Shown piece by piece: positions 1 through 9,012 of a DNA stretch of 64,000 bases (position 1 is the stretch's first letter; every line of letters starts with the position of its first letter). The position numbers and the translations under genes are program-made. Below the pieces are notes generated by a model, which did no database searches, was not told the DNA's origin, and saw nothing but the letters and a program-made list of their open reading frames with translations. The DNA comes from an uncultured Bacilli bacterium (GTDB lineage: Bacteria; Bacillota_I; Bacilli_A; RF39; UBA660): positions 1 through 64,000 of the forward strand of contig CAKOLK010000002.1 of assembly GCA_934096275.1 (NCBI GenBank), written 5' to 3'.

Positions 1-88
1 GCCAACGCATTTGCGTCAGCTTCATAATAATAATTATTGCTTATTTTGTGTCTACACACACTATTTGACAATCATCCCTTTTTTGTAT

Positions 89-1063
89 CTATTTGACATT
101 TTCTCTTATTTCATTTAATAAGTTTTTAAATTCTTGTTCTGTTTTACATGATGTTATTTTATTTTTATATTCTTTTATATTTGGTAGTCCTTTTATATAC
201 CAAAGTGCATGCATTCTAATTTCTAATAGTGCTTGTTTTTCACTTGTATATTTTTTTAAGAGTTCGTAGTGATGCTCAATCATATCAATTTTTTCTATAT
301 TGGTTGGAGAATCTATTATTTTATTATTTTCTATGTATTCTACACATTCTTTTATAAACCATGGATTACCTAGTGTTGCTCTTCCGATCATTATAGCATC
401 ACATTTAGTTTCATCAAGCATTTTTTTGGCATCATATATTGTTTTTATGTCACCATTTCCTATCACTGGTATATTAACATTTTCTTTTACTTGTTTTATT
501 ATGTCCCAATTTGCTTTACCACTGTAGCCCTGACTTCTTGTTCTTGCATGAATAGCTATTAGTGATGCTCCAGCTTGTTCTATTTTTTGTGCTACTTCTA
601 CAGCATTTATATTGTTTTCGTCCCAGCCACTTCTTATTTTCACACTTATCGGAGTATTTGTATTGTCTACTACTTGTTTAACTATTTCATATATTTTATC
701 TGGATTTTTTAACAAAGCACTTCCTGCTTGTGATTTTAATGCTATTTTAGGAACTGGACATCCCATATTTATATCTATTATATCAGGATGATAGTTGTCT
801 TCGATATATTTTGCTGCTTCGACGAAGGAATCTACATCATTTCCGAATATTTGGATACTTATTGGTCTTTCTGTTTCATTAAAGTTTATTAAGTCTATAG
901 TTTTTTGACTCCCATACTTAATGCCCATTGTACTTATCATTTCTGAATATATTAAGCCTGCGCCCATTTCTTTTATAATTGTTCTAAAACTTATATTTGA
1001 TACTCCAGCCATTGGTGCAAATACTACTTTATTTTTTATTTTTATATTTCCTACTTCAAACAT
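89..1063 (-). CDS. dusB: tRNA-dihydrouridine synthase
   Basis: FMN-dependent enzyme that reduces specific uridines in the tRNA D-loop to dihydrouridine, in the cytoplasm. The 324-residue protein has the family length and TIM-barrel layout: an N-terminal VVFAPMAGVSN segment, DINMGCPVPKI with the catalytic Cys at about residue 101, a KIRSGW strand, and phosphate-binding GNGDI and MIGRATLGNPW motifs near residues 203 and 226. The ATG is preceded by AAAGGGA. It is last in a run of minus-strand genes, 18 nt after the lipoprotein gene. The Dus family is certain; the DusB subgroup is inferred from similarity to the Firmicutes enzyme. Confidence 0.93.
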   Translation of the reverse strand: MFEVGNIKIKNKVVFAPMAGVSNISFRTIIKEMGAGLIYSEMISTMGIKYGSQKTIDLINFNETERPISIQIFGNDVDSFVEAAKYIEDNYHPDIIDINMGCPVPKIALKSQAGSALLKNPDKIYEIVKQVVDNTNTPISVKIRSGWDENNINAVEVAQKIEQAGASLIAIHARTRSQGYSGKANWDIIKQVKENVNIPVIGNGDIKTIYDAKKMLDETKCDAIMIGRATLGNPWFIKECVEYIENNKIIDSPTNIEKIDMIEHHYELLKKYTSEKQALLEIRMHALWYIKGLPNIKEYKNKITSCKTEQEFKNLLNEIRENVK

Positions 1064-1081
1064 GTTTTTTCCCTTTCTATC

Positions 1082-1711
1082 TTATAATTTTTTTCCTTTT
1101 ACATAATAGGATTGTTCTGCATCTTGTAAAATAACAAAGTCATTTATATCTATATATGTTCCTTGTTCCAGCTCTTTTGATGTTATTTTTTCTTTTTTAT
1201 AATCACTATTTTCTTTAGATAGTTTGTATGTTTTATATTCTATTTTTGTTCCTGTACGTCCTATTCCTTCGTAATTTGAAAATGTTTTTTTACTTACTGT
1301 TTTCCATTTTGTTGGAAATGTTAGTTTTCCAGTTTTATTTTTATATGGTGTTGTACTTTTTATTTGATATATTGTTCCTTGTTTATTTAATTCTTTTTCT
1401 ATTTCATCTTTTAACATATCTGTTTCATACAAGTTATTTTGATAAAGATAATTGCCTAAGTCATCTTTTATTATATAGTCTCCTGTATTTGTGTATGATT
1501 TTGAATTAAAATTACAATCTTTGTATGTATATTCTATATCATTTTTATTTTTATAAATGTGATAATGTTCTTCTTTTATATTGCATGTTTTATCTTTAGC
1601 ACATCCTGTTAATGATGTTGATATAATTGTTCCTATTAAGAATAGTGTCATAATTTTTTTCTTGGTATTTTTTGGATATAGTTTAATATTTCCTATTATT
1701 TTATTTTTCAT
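1082..1711 (-). CDS. Putative lipoprotein of unknown function
   Basis: A 209-residue protein with a short basic N-terminus, one hydrophobic segment (about residues 19-35) and a lipobox SLTGC, so it is probably lipidated at Cys37 and held on the outer face of the membrane. The remainder is Lys/Tyr/Thr-rich and hydrophilic with no domain I recognise. The start is supported by GAGGTG five bases before the ATG. Its neighbours (dusB, cotE) do not reveal a function. Only the lipoprotein assignment is supported. Confidence 0.7.
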   Translation of the reverse strand: MKNKIIGNIKLYPKNTKKKIMTLFLIGTIISTSLTGCAKDKTCNIKEEHYHIYKNKNDIEYTYKDCNFNSKSYTNTGDYIIKDDLGNYLYQNNLYETDMLKDEIEKELNKQGTIYQIKSTTPYKNKTGKLTFPTKWKTVSKKTFSNYEGIGRTGTKIEYKTYKLSKENSDYKKEKITSKELEQGTYIDINDFVILQDAEQSYYVKGKKL

Positions 1712-1762
1712 ATGTTCACCTCAAGTGCCTGTATTATAGCATAATTATATTCTTAAATCAAG

Positions 1763-1789
1763 AAAAAGACAATTGAGTCTTTTATTTGT
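1763..1789 (-). terminator. Rho-independent terminator after cotE
   Basis: On the minus strand AAAAGAC and GTCTTTTT pair around a six-base loop just after the cotE stop and run into a T tract. Confidence 0.75.
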
Positions 1790-2327
1790 CTTCGTTTATA
1801 AAATTTTCTTCAACTGAGTTTTCTATTTGTTTTGATATTTCTTCTTGTTCTTGTTCGTCAATTATATCTTCCCATTCGTCTTCATCTTCGTCAACTGAAA
1901 TACGCATTTTTGTATCTCCGACTATTTCTATTCCTAGTTCTTTTTCAATAGAATATTCTATTTTTCCTCCATTTATTTCTACTTTTGTACAACTTGGTTG
2001 TTTTAGGCTTCTTACAATTATTTCTTCTTGACTATTAGATTCTAGTTCTTTAGTTGTTTTTACATTTAGCAATTCACTGTATGATATTGTTTGTTTAGAT
2101 ACAATTGTTTTTGTATCATTATCGTATGAGTACCAAATGTTTACGTCACAAGTTCCCTCTACTCGAATTTTATCATTTTCTTTTTGTCCTTTAAATTTAT
2201 GATTTATTACCCAGCATCCAAGTATAGTTGTAGGAATTTCTTCTGGTATTAAAGTATAGTTATTTGAAAATAGTTTTTTACCTTTTCCTATCACTGCTTT
2301 TGTGACTATTTCTCTAAAACTGCCCAC
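1782..2327 (-). CDS. cotE: Outer spore coat morphogenetic protein CotE
   Basis: CotE organises assembly of the outer spore coat. The 181-residue product starts with SFREIVTKAV and continues with TTILGCWVINHKF, GTCDVNIWYSYDNDTKT and IIVRSLKQPSC, all close to Bacillus CotE, then ends in the acidic Glu/Asp-rich tail typical of the family. A longer frame begins with TTG at 2342, but GAGGGGTGAT lies inside it just before a GTG at 2327, which I take as the start. In Bacillus cotE sits just downstream of miaB-ricA; here miaB is one gene away. With spoVT and bofA this marks a spore former. Confidence 0.92.
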   Translation of the reverse strand: MGSFREIVTKAVIGKGKKLFSNNYTLIPEEIPTTILGCWVINHKFKGQKENDKIRVEGTCDVNIWYSYDNDTKTIVSKQTISYSELLNVKTTKELESNSQEEIIVRSLKQPSCTKVEINGGKIEYSIEKELGIEIVGDTKMRISVDEDEDEWEDIIDEQEQEEISKQIENSVEENFINEDK

Positions 2328-2382
2328 TATATCACCCCTCAATTTAATTTATGCTAATATAATGGTTTTGTTGACTTTTTTA

Positions 2383-3372
2383 TTAATAAATATATACTGG
2401 GGTTCCAATGGATACCATTGAATATAGTTTTTGGGCATTGTAATATGGCATATTAACACATCCATGACTACCGTTAGTTTTATATATTTGTCCTCCGAAT
2501 GATGAACGCCATGTTGCATCATGTAATCCGTATGCTGAGCCTTTAAATGCTATCCAATAATATACAAAGCTTGCATAATCTGGTCCTCTTAAGGTTGTAT
2601 TTCTTGCTTTATTAACTACTTTATATGTTCCAGTTGGAGTAGTATTGTTTAAGCCTGTTACTATGCTTGATTTTAATACTAATTTATCATTTTGATAATA
2701 TCTTAGTGTTTGTGCTGGTATTGATACTTCAATGAAAGTTCCTTTGTAGTTTGATTTTTCATTTTTTGGATATGTATACTTTGGTTTTGGCTTTGGTTTT
2801 TCTTTTACTGTAACATTTATTGTTTTGTCTGTCTTGTTTCCACTTGAATCTTCTACTGAGTATTTCACTGTGTATTTTCCAGCTTTTTTAGTGTTTACAT
2901 TTGATGTTACTTTAACTTTTTTTGTTATGTTTCCATCTACATTATCTATTGCTTTATAGTTTGGAATATTAAACTTATCTCCGACTTGTTTAGTTATTTG
3001 TGTTTTTCCTTCGATTGTGAGGACTGGTTTTGTGGTATCGACTACTTTTATTTTTCTTTTTAATTCTTTTTGTTTTTTTATTTTGTCAAAGTTTAAAGTA
3101 TAACTTATTTCATATTCTCCGACAGCATTAATGTTTAAGTTTGATAGTACTTTGACATCTGTTTCTTTGTCTTTTTTATTTACTATGGCAATATATCCTG
3201 GATCTTTGTATTCTTTTCCTACTTCAAGAGTTAGTGTTTCCTCTCCGTTTAGCTTAAACGTTGCATTGTTAAAATCATCTATCATTTTAAAATATAGGCT
3301 TAAACCTGCAGTTATTACTAATACTATAATAATCGGAATAATTGTTAATATTATTTTTTTCTTATTGCCCAT
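2383..3372 (-). CDS. Membrane-anchored L,D-transpeptidase with Ig-like domains
   Basis: Probable cell-wall cross-linking enzyme outside the membrane. The 329 residues show one N-terminal transmembrane helix (about 5-28), two DUF5011/Ig-like repeats (about 36-110 and 112-190, each with a VGDKF or VGKEY-type motif and a GxYxVxY strand), a Lys/Pro-rich linker (KPKPKPKYTYP) and a C-terminal YkuD domain. The YkuD signature is seen as GSHGCVNMP, with catalytic Cys near residue 304 and an upstream YGLHDATW histidine. Start ATG is preceded by GGTGAAACT. Its position between miaB and cotE could suggest a spore or envelope role, but this is inference. Confidence 0.9.
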   Translation of the reverse strand: MGNKKKIILTIIPIIIVLVITAGLSLYFKMIDDFNNATFKLNGEETLTLEVGKEYKDPGYIAIVNKKDKETDVKVLSNLNINAVGEYEISYTLNFDKIKKQKELKRKIKVVDTTKPVLTIEGKTQITKQVGDKFNIPNYKAIDNVDGNITKKVKVTSNVNTKKAGKYTVKYSVEDSSGNKTDKTINVTVKEKPKPKPKYTYPKNEKSNYKGTFIEVSIPAQTLRYYQNDKLVLKSSIVTGLNNTTPTGTYKVVNKARNTTLRGPDYASFVYYWIAFKGSAYGLHDATWRSSFGGQIYKTNGSHGCVNMPYYNAQKLYSMVSIGTPVYIY

Positions 3373-3423
3373 AGTTTCACCAATTATATAGTATCATATT
3401 TTTTTTATTTTACAAATACTTTT

Positions 3424-3453
3424 AAAAAAAGAATATGCTATTTTACATATTCT
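3424..3453 (-). terminator. Terminator after miaB
   Basis: On the minus strand GAATATG pairs with CATATTC across an 8-base loop that includes the miaB stop codon, followed by seven T. Confidence 0.75.
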
Positions 3454-4844
3454 CCATCTAGACTCCAAGTTTTTACGCCTGTTATTTTTACATCTACTAT
3501 TTTGCCTATTATGTCTTTTGGCCCTTTTAGGTTTACTAGTTTATTAGTATCGGTGTAGCCCATTAACATATCATTCTTGTCGCTTGGCCCTTCGACTAAA
3601 ACTTTTACTGTTTTATTTAATAGTTTTTCATTGTTTTCAAGGGCGTACTTATTTATTAGTTCATTTAATTTATATAATCTTTCTTCTTTTTCTTCTAAAG
3701 AGATGTTATCTTGCATTTTTTCTGCTGGTGTTCCTACTCTTTTTGAAAATATAAAGGTAAATGCCAGATCAAACTTGCACTTATTTACTAAGTCTAAAGT
3801 ATCATTGAATTGTTCTTCTGTCTCATTAGGAAATCCAACAATTATGTCAGTTGTTATTGAAACATTTGAAACTTTTTCTTTTATTTTATTGAATAACGTT
3901 AAATATTCTTCTTTTGTATAACGTCTTCCCATTAGTTTTAATATTTCATTATTCCCTGATTGTACTGGCAAATGAATACTTGGCATTATGTTATCGTATT
4001 TTGCTATTGTTTCAATCATATCATCTGTAAAGTCCCATGGGTGTGATGTTACAAATCTTATTCTGTTGATATTGGTTTTTGCAACATCTGTTAATAAATC
4101 TGTCATGGTGTAATCTATATTCAAATCTTTTCCATAAGCATTTACATTTTGTCCTAATAGCGTTACTTCTTGATATCCATCTTTTACAAGTTGTTCTACT
4201 TCTTTTATTATGTCTTCTGGTTTTCTACTTCTTTGTTTTCCTCTTGTGTATGGCACAATGCAGTATGTACAGAACTTATCACATCCATACATTATATTAA
4301 CAAATGCTTTTACTTTACTATTTCTTGTAGTAGGTAGCCCTTCGAGTACTTTTCCTTCACAACTTTGTGCTTCTATTTTTAGTTCGTGTTTTTTTAATGA
4401 GTCATACACTAATTCACTTAATTGTTCTATATTGTGTGTTCCAAGTACAAAGTCCATCCATTTATATTTTTTTAGTATCTCTTGTGCTACTACTTCTTCT
4501 TGAGCCATACATCCTGCGATTCCTACAATTAAGTCTTTTTTATTACTTTTTAAGTGTTTTGCTCTTCCTAACATACCAAATACTTTATTATGAGCATTTT
4601 CTCTTATTGAACAGGTATTTAATAGTACAAGGTCAGCATCTTCCATATTTTCAGTTTCTTTAAAACCCATTTCTTCAAGTATTGCTTTCATGTTTTCACT
4701 ATCATGTTCGTTCATTTGACAACCGTATGTTTTTAGAAAGTATTTTTTATTATTTACAATATTTTGATATTTTGATTCATAATAATTTGTTTCTACTTCT
4801 TTATTGGTCCTTTTTTTTGCTTCTTTTAAGTTTGGGATATTCAT
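3438..4844 (-). CDS. miaB: tRNA-2-methylthio-N6-dimethylallyladenosine synthase MiaB
   Basis: Radical-SAM methylthiotransferase that adds the ms2 group to i6A37 in tRNAs reading UNN codons. The 468-residue protein has the UPF0004 cluster domain (KTYGCQMNEHDSE, LLNTCSIRENA, GIAGCMAQE, three auxiliary-cluster cysteines), the radical-SAM motif CDKFCTYCIVPYTRG and a C-terminal TRAM domain (about 400-465). The Asn in CQMNEHDSEN and the N-terminal extension fit MiaB rather than MtaB. A GGAGTGATG ribosome site precedes the ATG. Confidence 0.95.
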   Translation of the reverse strand: MNIPNLKEAKKRTNKEVETNYYESKYQNIVNNKKYFLKTYGCQMNEHDSENMKAILEEMGFKETENMEDADLVLLNTCSIRENAHNKVFGMLGRAKHLKSNKKDLIVGIAGCMAQEEVVAQEILKKYKWMDFVLGTHNIEQLSELVYDSLKKHELKIEAQSCEGKVLEGLPTTRNSKVKAFVNIMYGCDKFCTYCIVPYTRGKQRSRKPEDIIKEVEQLVKDGYQEVTLLGQNVNAYGKDLNIDYTMTDLLTDVAKTNINRIRFVTSHPWDFTDDMIETIAKYDNIMPSIHLPVQSGNNEILKLMGRRYTKEEYLTLFNKIKEKVSNVSITTDIIVGFPNETEEQFNDTLDLVNKCKFDLAFTFIFSKRVGTPAEKMQDNISLEEKEERLYKLNELINKYALENNEKLLNKTVKVLVEGPSDKNDMLMGYTDTNKLVNLKGPKDIIGKIVDVKITGVKTWSLDGEYVK

Positions 4845-4873
4845 AATTCATCACTCCAGTTATAGATTATAAA

Positions 4874-4905
4874 AGAAAAAAGTAAATTAATCAAGTAATT
4901 TACTT
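4874..4905 (-). terminator. Terminator after the ankyrin-like gene
   Basis: A perfect 10-bp stem (AAGTAAATTA/TAATTTACTT on either strand) with a six-base loop, followed on the minus strand by a T-rich tract. It overlaps the stop codon of the gene ending at 4905 and separates it from miaB. Confidence 0.85.
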
Positions 4906-5591
4906 TAAACTTCTTGTAATACACTATATACAATATTATCTAAATATTTTATTTCATTGTTTTGCACGTGATTTTTTATTTCTTCAAAATTCTTTGTAAT
5001 AGTATTTACTATTTTTTCTACTTTTGGTAATAATTCTTTATCAACAAGATTGTCAATAATTATTTCCAAGTTATTCATTTTAGAATAAATACCATAGTTA
5101 TTACTTCTTATATAGTTTTCATATAAGTTTTTAAAGGATACTAGATCTATATTATTAAATCTATCGTCTTCGAGTATTTTTACTGTTGTATATATGTAAT
5201 GTTCATTGATTGATTTATCTAGAATTGTTTCTCCTTTTTTATTCCTAATATTTGGAATAAAGTTTTTATTTTTTTGTAGTTGTTTTATTATTTCTAGAAC
5301 TTCACGATAGTTTTTTGATACTAAAATATGCGCGAATGTTTCTCCTTGTTTGTTTTGATGGTTCACTTGCCATTCTTTATTTTTCATGTGTTTTAAAACA
5401 ACTTCATACCATCCTTTTTTTAACATTATCATTAGGATACTATCTTCATTTTCATTTGTAAGATTAATATCTACTAATTTTTTTGATAATATTTTGTTTA
5501 CTAGTTCGACATGATTTTCATTTATCAAGTCGAATATCTGGGACGGTTCTTCTTCAACAACTTTCATTGTCACTTGTTCATCATAAAACAT
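4905..5591 (-). CDS. Ankyrin-repeat-like protein, function unknown
   Basis: A soluble 228-residue protein without signal peptide or membrane segment. The first two thirds contain helical repeats of ankyrin type: NENEDSILMIMLKKGWYEVVL, NKQGETFAHILVSKNYREVLE and NKKGETILDKSINEHYIYTTV are roughly 34 residues apart. The last third is predicted helical with no recognised domain. GAGGTG precedes the ATG. It is transcribed toward miaB but has its own terminator. Ankyrin proteins usually mediate protein-protein contacts; the partner is unknown. Confidence 0.7.
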   Translation of the reverse strand: MFYDEQVTMKVVEEEPSQIFDLINENHVELVNKILSKKLVDINLTNENEDSILMIMLKKGWYEVVLKHMKNKEWQVNHQNKQGETFAHILVSKNYREVLEIIKQLQKNKNFIPNIRNKKGETILDKSINEHYIYTTVKILEDDRFNNIDLVSFKNLYENYIRSNNYGIYSKMNNLEIIIDNLVDKELLPKVEKIVNTITKNFEEIKNHVQNNEIKYLDNIVYSVLQEV

Positions 5592-5744
5592 TATTTACTA
5601 CACCTCTTTCACACGCGACAATTAAATATTTTACTAGCATTTTTTGATTTTGTCAAGTTTTGTGGGTTTGGGTATGATGTAAATATATGTAAATTAAATG
5701 TTATATTTCATTATTTTTTAAGTTTTTATTTCTTTATTTAATGG

Positions 5745-5815
5745 TGCCGATTAACAGAATTGAACTGTTCTCTGATGCTTACCATGCATCTGTTTTACCG
5801 CTAAACTAAATCGGC
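5745..5815 (-). tRNA. tRNA-Thr (anticodon GGU)
   Basis: A 71-nt cloverleaf on the minus strand. The acceptor stem GCCGATT pairs perfectly with AATCGGC, with discriminator A; the D-stem is GTTT/AAAC, the anticodon stem GATGC/GCATC with loop ATGGTAA (anticodon GGT), and the T-arm AACAG-TTCAATT-CTGTT. CCA is not encoded. It reads ACC/ACU threonine codons and lies at the left edge of the accessory island. Confidence 0.93.
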
Positions 5816-6063
5816 AAAAAGGTAGTAATACAAACTATTTTTGATTGATTGCTTCTAATATAAAAAATGAAAAAGTATTATTTTTTTATTTTTATATTTG
5901 ATTATCTGTATAATGATATAAACACTTCTTAATATGATTATAATATAATTCATTGTTTTTTACTATATTTCTAAATACTTTTATTATCTTAAATTATTTT
6001 TGGCAGCTTTTATTTAATAATTATAATGACTCGAAATTAATATTTTTAAGCTACAAAAATATA

Positions 6064-6091
6064 TTAAAAATACACTGAAATATGTTATAAT
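6064..6091 (+). promoter_or_regulatory. Probable promoter of the gene at 6113
   Basis: Extended -10 TGTTATAAT (TATAAT at 6086-6091) with a weak -35 TTAAAA 16 bp upstream, about 20 bp before the ribosome site AGAGGAGG. Confidence 0.55.
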
Positions 6092-6112
6092 AGTTATAAG
6101 AGGAGGATATAT

Positions 6113-6664
6113 ATGGAAGAATATATAAAAGTTGAAGTAGCTGATTATGTAAAACAAGGAATTGAAAATGGTTCTATGATACCAAGAGAAGCTGAAAAAT
6201 TCGCTAGAATCATTGCTAGACAAGGTAATGTAGGTGAGACTATTGTTTCTTGGAGTGCTGATGCTCAAGGAAATGAAATTCAAGAAAAGGTTGCACAAGT
6301 TCAAGTCGATTCTCAAACAAATCAACCTGGATGGATTGCTACTAAAGTAGATGAACAAGGAAATATTATTGTTGATAATAATGGACATGCTAACCAATGG
6401 ATTATTGATGATACAACATTTAAAAAGAAGTATGAAATAGATCCAGAAAATCCTGTTTTATGCAAGCCTAAAGGTGGACCTCAAGTTTTTGTTCAAATTC
6501 CTAATAACATTATTTTAAATCAATGGGGTGCTGATATGCAAATTGCCGCTGGTGGCTATATTAACATTACTAATGCTGATGACATGTATGGGATTTCTCA
6601 AAGAGATTTTGAGGATACATATAAATTTGTTGATGGCACAGTAGAAAAAGGTCCTAGAAGATAA
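6113..6664 (+). CDS. Hypothetical soluble protein with two similar halves
   Basis: A 183-residue protein preceded by a strong AGAGGAGG site. It has no signal peptide or membrane segment. Two parts share a pattern of a short beta stretch, then a Gly-rich turn and an aromatic 'F..tY' ending: GHANQWIIDDTTFKKKYEI (about residues 98-116) and GGYINITNADDMYGISQRDF...TYKFVD (about 147-177). This resembles the PGDYG-type module found in gut Firmicutes proteins, but I do not recognise the family with certainty. It is a single plus-strand gene between minus-strand genes with its own promoter and terminator, as expected of cargo. Confidence 0.6.
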   Translation: MEEYIKVEVADYVKQGIENGSMIPREAEKFARIIARQGNVGETIVSWSADAQGNEIQEKVAQVQVDSQTNQPGWIATKVDEQGNIIVDNNGHANQWIIDDTTFKKKYEIDPENPVLCKPKGGPQVFVQIPNNIILNQWGADMQIAAGGYINITNADDMYGISQRDFEDTYKFVDGTVEKGPRR

Positions 6665-6678
6665 TGACCTTTTTATTT
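6647..6678 (+). terminator. Terminator overlapping the stop of the 6113 gene
   Basis: AAAAAGGTC pairs with GACCTTTTT around a 10-base loop containing the stop codon; the T-rich tract follows. Confidence 0.75.
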
Positions 6679-6715
6679 TATTATAAGTTCGAAAAAAAGA
6701 AAAATTATTAATAAT

Positions 6716-6751
6716 AAAAACCACTTTCAAGTAAAATTGAAAGTAGTTTTT
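6716..6751. terminator. Second hairpin with flanking A and T tracts
   Basis: CACTTTCAA/TTGAAAGT stem with a six-base loop, flanked by A and T runs, so it could terminate either direction. Confidence 0.6.
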
Positions 6752-7086
6752 ATTCTATGATATATTTTTACCACTTATATTAAATAGATGGAACTTAAAA
6801 GATTAGTTCTATCTACAGTATAATAGTAAATATTTATTAGTTTTATTTGATATTTCTTCGAATGAAGTGTCTTTTTTAATTATATCAATGTATCATTATC
6901 ATATAGATTAAATTCTTAATTTTGAACTTTTTTAATCTTTGTTTATTTTTAAAATATAATAAAACCCTTGATATACAAGGGAAAATTAACATAATGGTGC
7001 GAACGACGAAGTGGTTTACAACTCTTTCGCATAAAGACGATTGATTAATATCAATCACTATAATTATTTTATCAAATAATAGAAAA
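6752..7086. other. Gene-free stretch at the left side of the island
   Basis: No gene is supported here. It contains a minus-strand hairpin CCCTTG-TATAT-CAAGGG followed by TTTTATT (about 6963-6985), and a compositionally distinct, less AT-rich block at about 6993-7045. A 72-residue frame on the minus strand (6885-7103) has no ribosome site and looks spurious. Confidence 0.4.
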
Positions 7087-7110
7087 AGTAGCAATATCTT
7101 CATGCTACTT
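7087..7110 (-). terminator. Terminator after the transglutaminase-like gene
   Basis: On the minus strand AAGTAGC pairs with GCTACTT around an 11-base loop immediately after the stop codon, followed by TTTC. Confidence 0.65.
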
Positions 7111-8914
7111 ATTTTGATTTATTTCCTGTTGTCATTTCATCTTGCATATTCATTGTTTTACCAACTGCATATTTTCTATTTTTATTATCTCTAACTCTTT
7201 TACCATTTTCATAATGATAATCAGGCATTTCTAATAATCCGTCTTGTGCTAAATAATCAACACCACTTACTGCATAAGCATAAGGTTCTCTTTTAAAGAA
7301 TTGACCATCTTTATAAGAATACACAGTATTGCTAAAATCTATAATTAATACATTACCATCTTTATCATAAATTGAATTCCAACAATGACCTTCATTTTGT
7401 CCTCTAGATTCACAATCACCATACATTATAGATGAATTATAACCACATAATTTCATAATGTTTTGAGCCAACGCTGATCTCTCTACACATTGTGCTGAGA
7501 AAGTTCCTTTTAATGCACTCAACGGAAAATCGCCAGTCATTTGCATTTGATCAACAGCACCCATATCTTCATCTATAGGTATATTATATTTTTTGTAAAA
7601 TTCTTCTGCATGTGAAACTGCAAAATTATATAAAACATCATCTCTTCTATCAATATTGTCTTTTGGAAATCCAAAATATGAATCTAAATATTTCATTACA
7701 AAAGGCAATAAATTTGTATCACTTGATAAATTCAATTTTCTTAATCCATAAGCAAAAGAATATAAATAATCTCTATCATAAATATGATAACTAAATCCTG
7801 TTGTTGCATTTGATATTTTTATTGATGGATCTATGAATCCGTTATATGTTCCACCATTAGTATATGCTGTTTTAGAAAAGAAACTTCCTGAAGTCCCAAT
7901 TTGTGCTGGAGTGTTTTCATCATGTGTGAAATTATTAACTATACTATCAACAAATTTTACAATATCTTCATTGGAATTACATTTGTTTAATTCTTCTAAA
8001 AATGAACTGCATTTATATGCTTCTGTATCAAAAACTTGATTTGAAGATTTTTGATTTAAATCTTGAGAATTATCTTGTTTAATATTTGGTTTATAATTTT
8101 CAATTGATTCCAATATCATTTTTATATCTTCTGTTTCCAAATTACATTCATTCAAGAATTGTTCATTTTTTAAACTATCATCAGCAAATCCAACAAATTG
8201 CCTCCAATCCTTATAAATTATGAATTTTGCAATTTCTCTATCAGATTTTATTGTTGAACTCATTCCAAAATAACAATCAGGATTTGTTTCTAGCAATTCC
8301 ATCATAAATTGTTTATCTTCTTTTATACTATTTGGAACATTATTAATTTCATTTGGATCTCTACTAATTGCGTACTTAATCATATCTTTATTAGTTTTAA
8401 AATCTTCATTCCAATATAAACTCCATGAAGTAGAATCTACCATTTTCTCAACTGATTGTGAAATTTGTTCATAACCAACTTTATCTAATAATTCATTTAC
8501 ATATTGTTCTCCCCAAGGATGAGTTCTTAAATCACTTGCTAAATAGTCAATTTGAGTTTTATAAAATTTAGCTAATGGAATATTAACACCAACATTTTTC
8601 AACAATTTATCTACCAAGTCTTTTAAATATAGCTCACTTATTCTTAACTCATGTCCCCAAGCCGAATCTGAAACTGTACTAAACTTTGATACTTTTGAAA
8701 CAGTTTTATCAATTGTTGCTTTAGCAAGTTCATTTATTAAAGAAAAGAATTGTGTTTTATTTTTAAGATTTTTCAAATCAACTTTACTTAATTCAGAATA
8801 AAATTCATTATCAACATCATCATTAACAGAATAATCATTTTGTTCATAGTTACCATCAATAGTTTTTAATTTTTCTCTATTTTGTTTTAATAGTTCTATA
8901 ATCTCTTCATTCAT
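7109..8914 (-). CDS. Large protein with C-terminal transglutaminase-like domain
   Basis: A 601-residue soluble protein of unknown role. The N-terminal half is helical; around residues 190-285 it has DUF4116-like repeats (a NPDCYFGMSSTIKSD segment followed by IYKDWRQFVGFADDSLKNE). The C-terminal part (about 390-570) holds a papain-fold transglutaminase-like triad: Cys in FSAQCVERSALAQNIMKLCG, His in GHCWNSIYD and Asp in VLIIDFSN. I chose the ATG at 8914 because GGAGGG lies five bases before it; the longer frame to 8950 lacks a site. It lies in the mobile island upstream of mob and could be cargo. Whether it cleaves or cross-links protein is not known. Confidence 0.75.
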   Translation of the reverse strand: MNEEIIELLKQNREKLKTIDGNYEQNDYSVNDDVDNEFYSELSKVDLKNLKNKTQFFSLINELAKATIDKTVSKVSKFSTVSDSAWGHELRISELYLKDLVDKLLKNVGVNIPLAKFYKTQIDYLASDLRTHPWGEQYVNELLDKVGYEQISQSVEKMVDSTSWSLYWNEDFKTNKDMIKYAISRDPNEINNVPNSIKEDKQFMMELLETNPDCYFGMSSTIKSDREIAKFIIYKDWRQFVGFADDSLKNEQFLNECNLETEDIKMILESIENYKPNIKQDNSQDLNQKSSNQVFDTEAYKCSSFLEELNKCNSNEDIVKFVDSIVNNFTHDENTPAQIGTSGSFFSKTAYTNGGTYNGFIDPSIKISNATTGFSYHIYDRDYLYSFAYGLRKLNLSSDTNLLPFVMKYLDSYFGFPKDNIDRRDDVLYNFAVSHAEEFYKKYNIPIDEDMGAVDQMQMTGDFPLSALKGTFSAQCVERSALAQNIMKLCGYNSSIMYGDCESRGQNEGHCWNSIYDKDGNVLIIDFSNTVYSYKDGQFFKREPYAYAVSGVDYLAQDGLLEMPDYHYENGKRVRDNKNRKYAVGKTMNMQDEMTTGNKSK

Positions 8915-9012
8915 ATAAACCCTCCATATTTTATAACATAATTTTATCATAATTCGATAAAATATAAAATAGTTTACAAAATAATTTGTAAACTACTTAT
9001 TTTTTGTGTAAA

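Noticed and set aside
6993..7045. tRNA remnant on the minus strand
   Set aside because: An anticodon-arm-like TTGTAAA loop is present, but acceptor and T-arm do not pair; not called as tRNA.
6885..7103. 72-residue minus-strand frame
   Set aside because: No ribosome site, crosses terminator-like hairpins, low-complexity hydrophobic translation; probably chance in AT-rich DNA.
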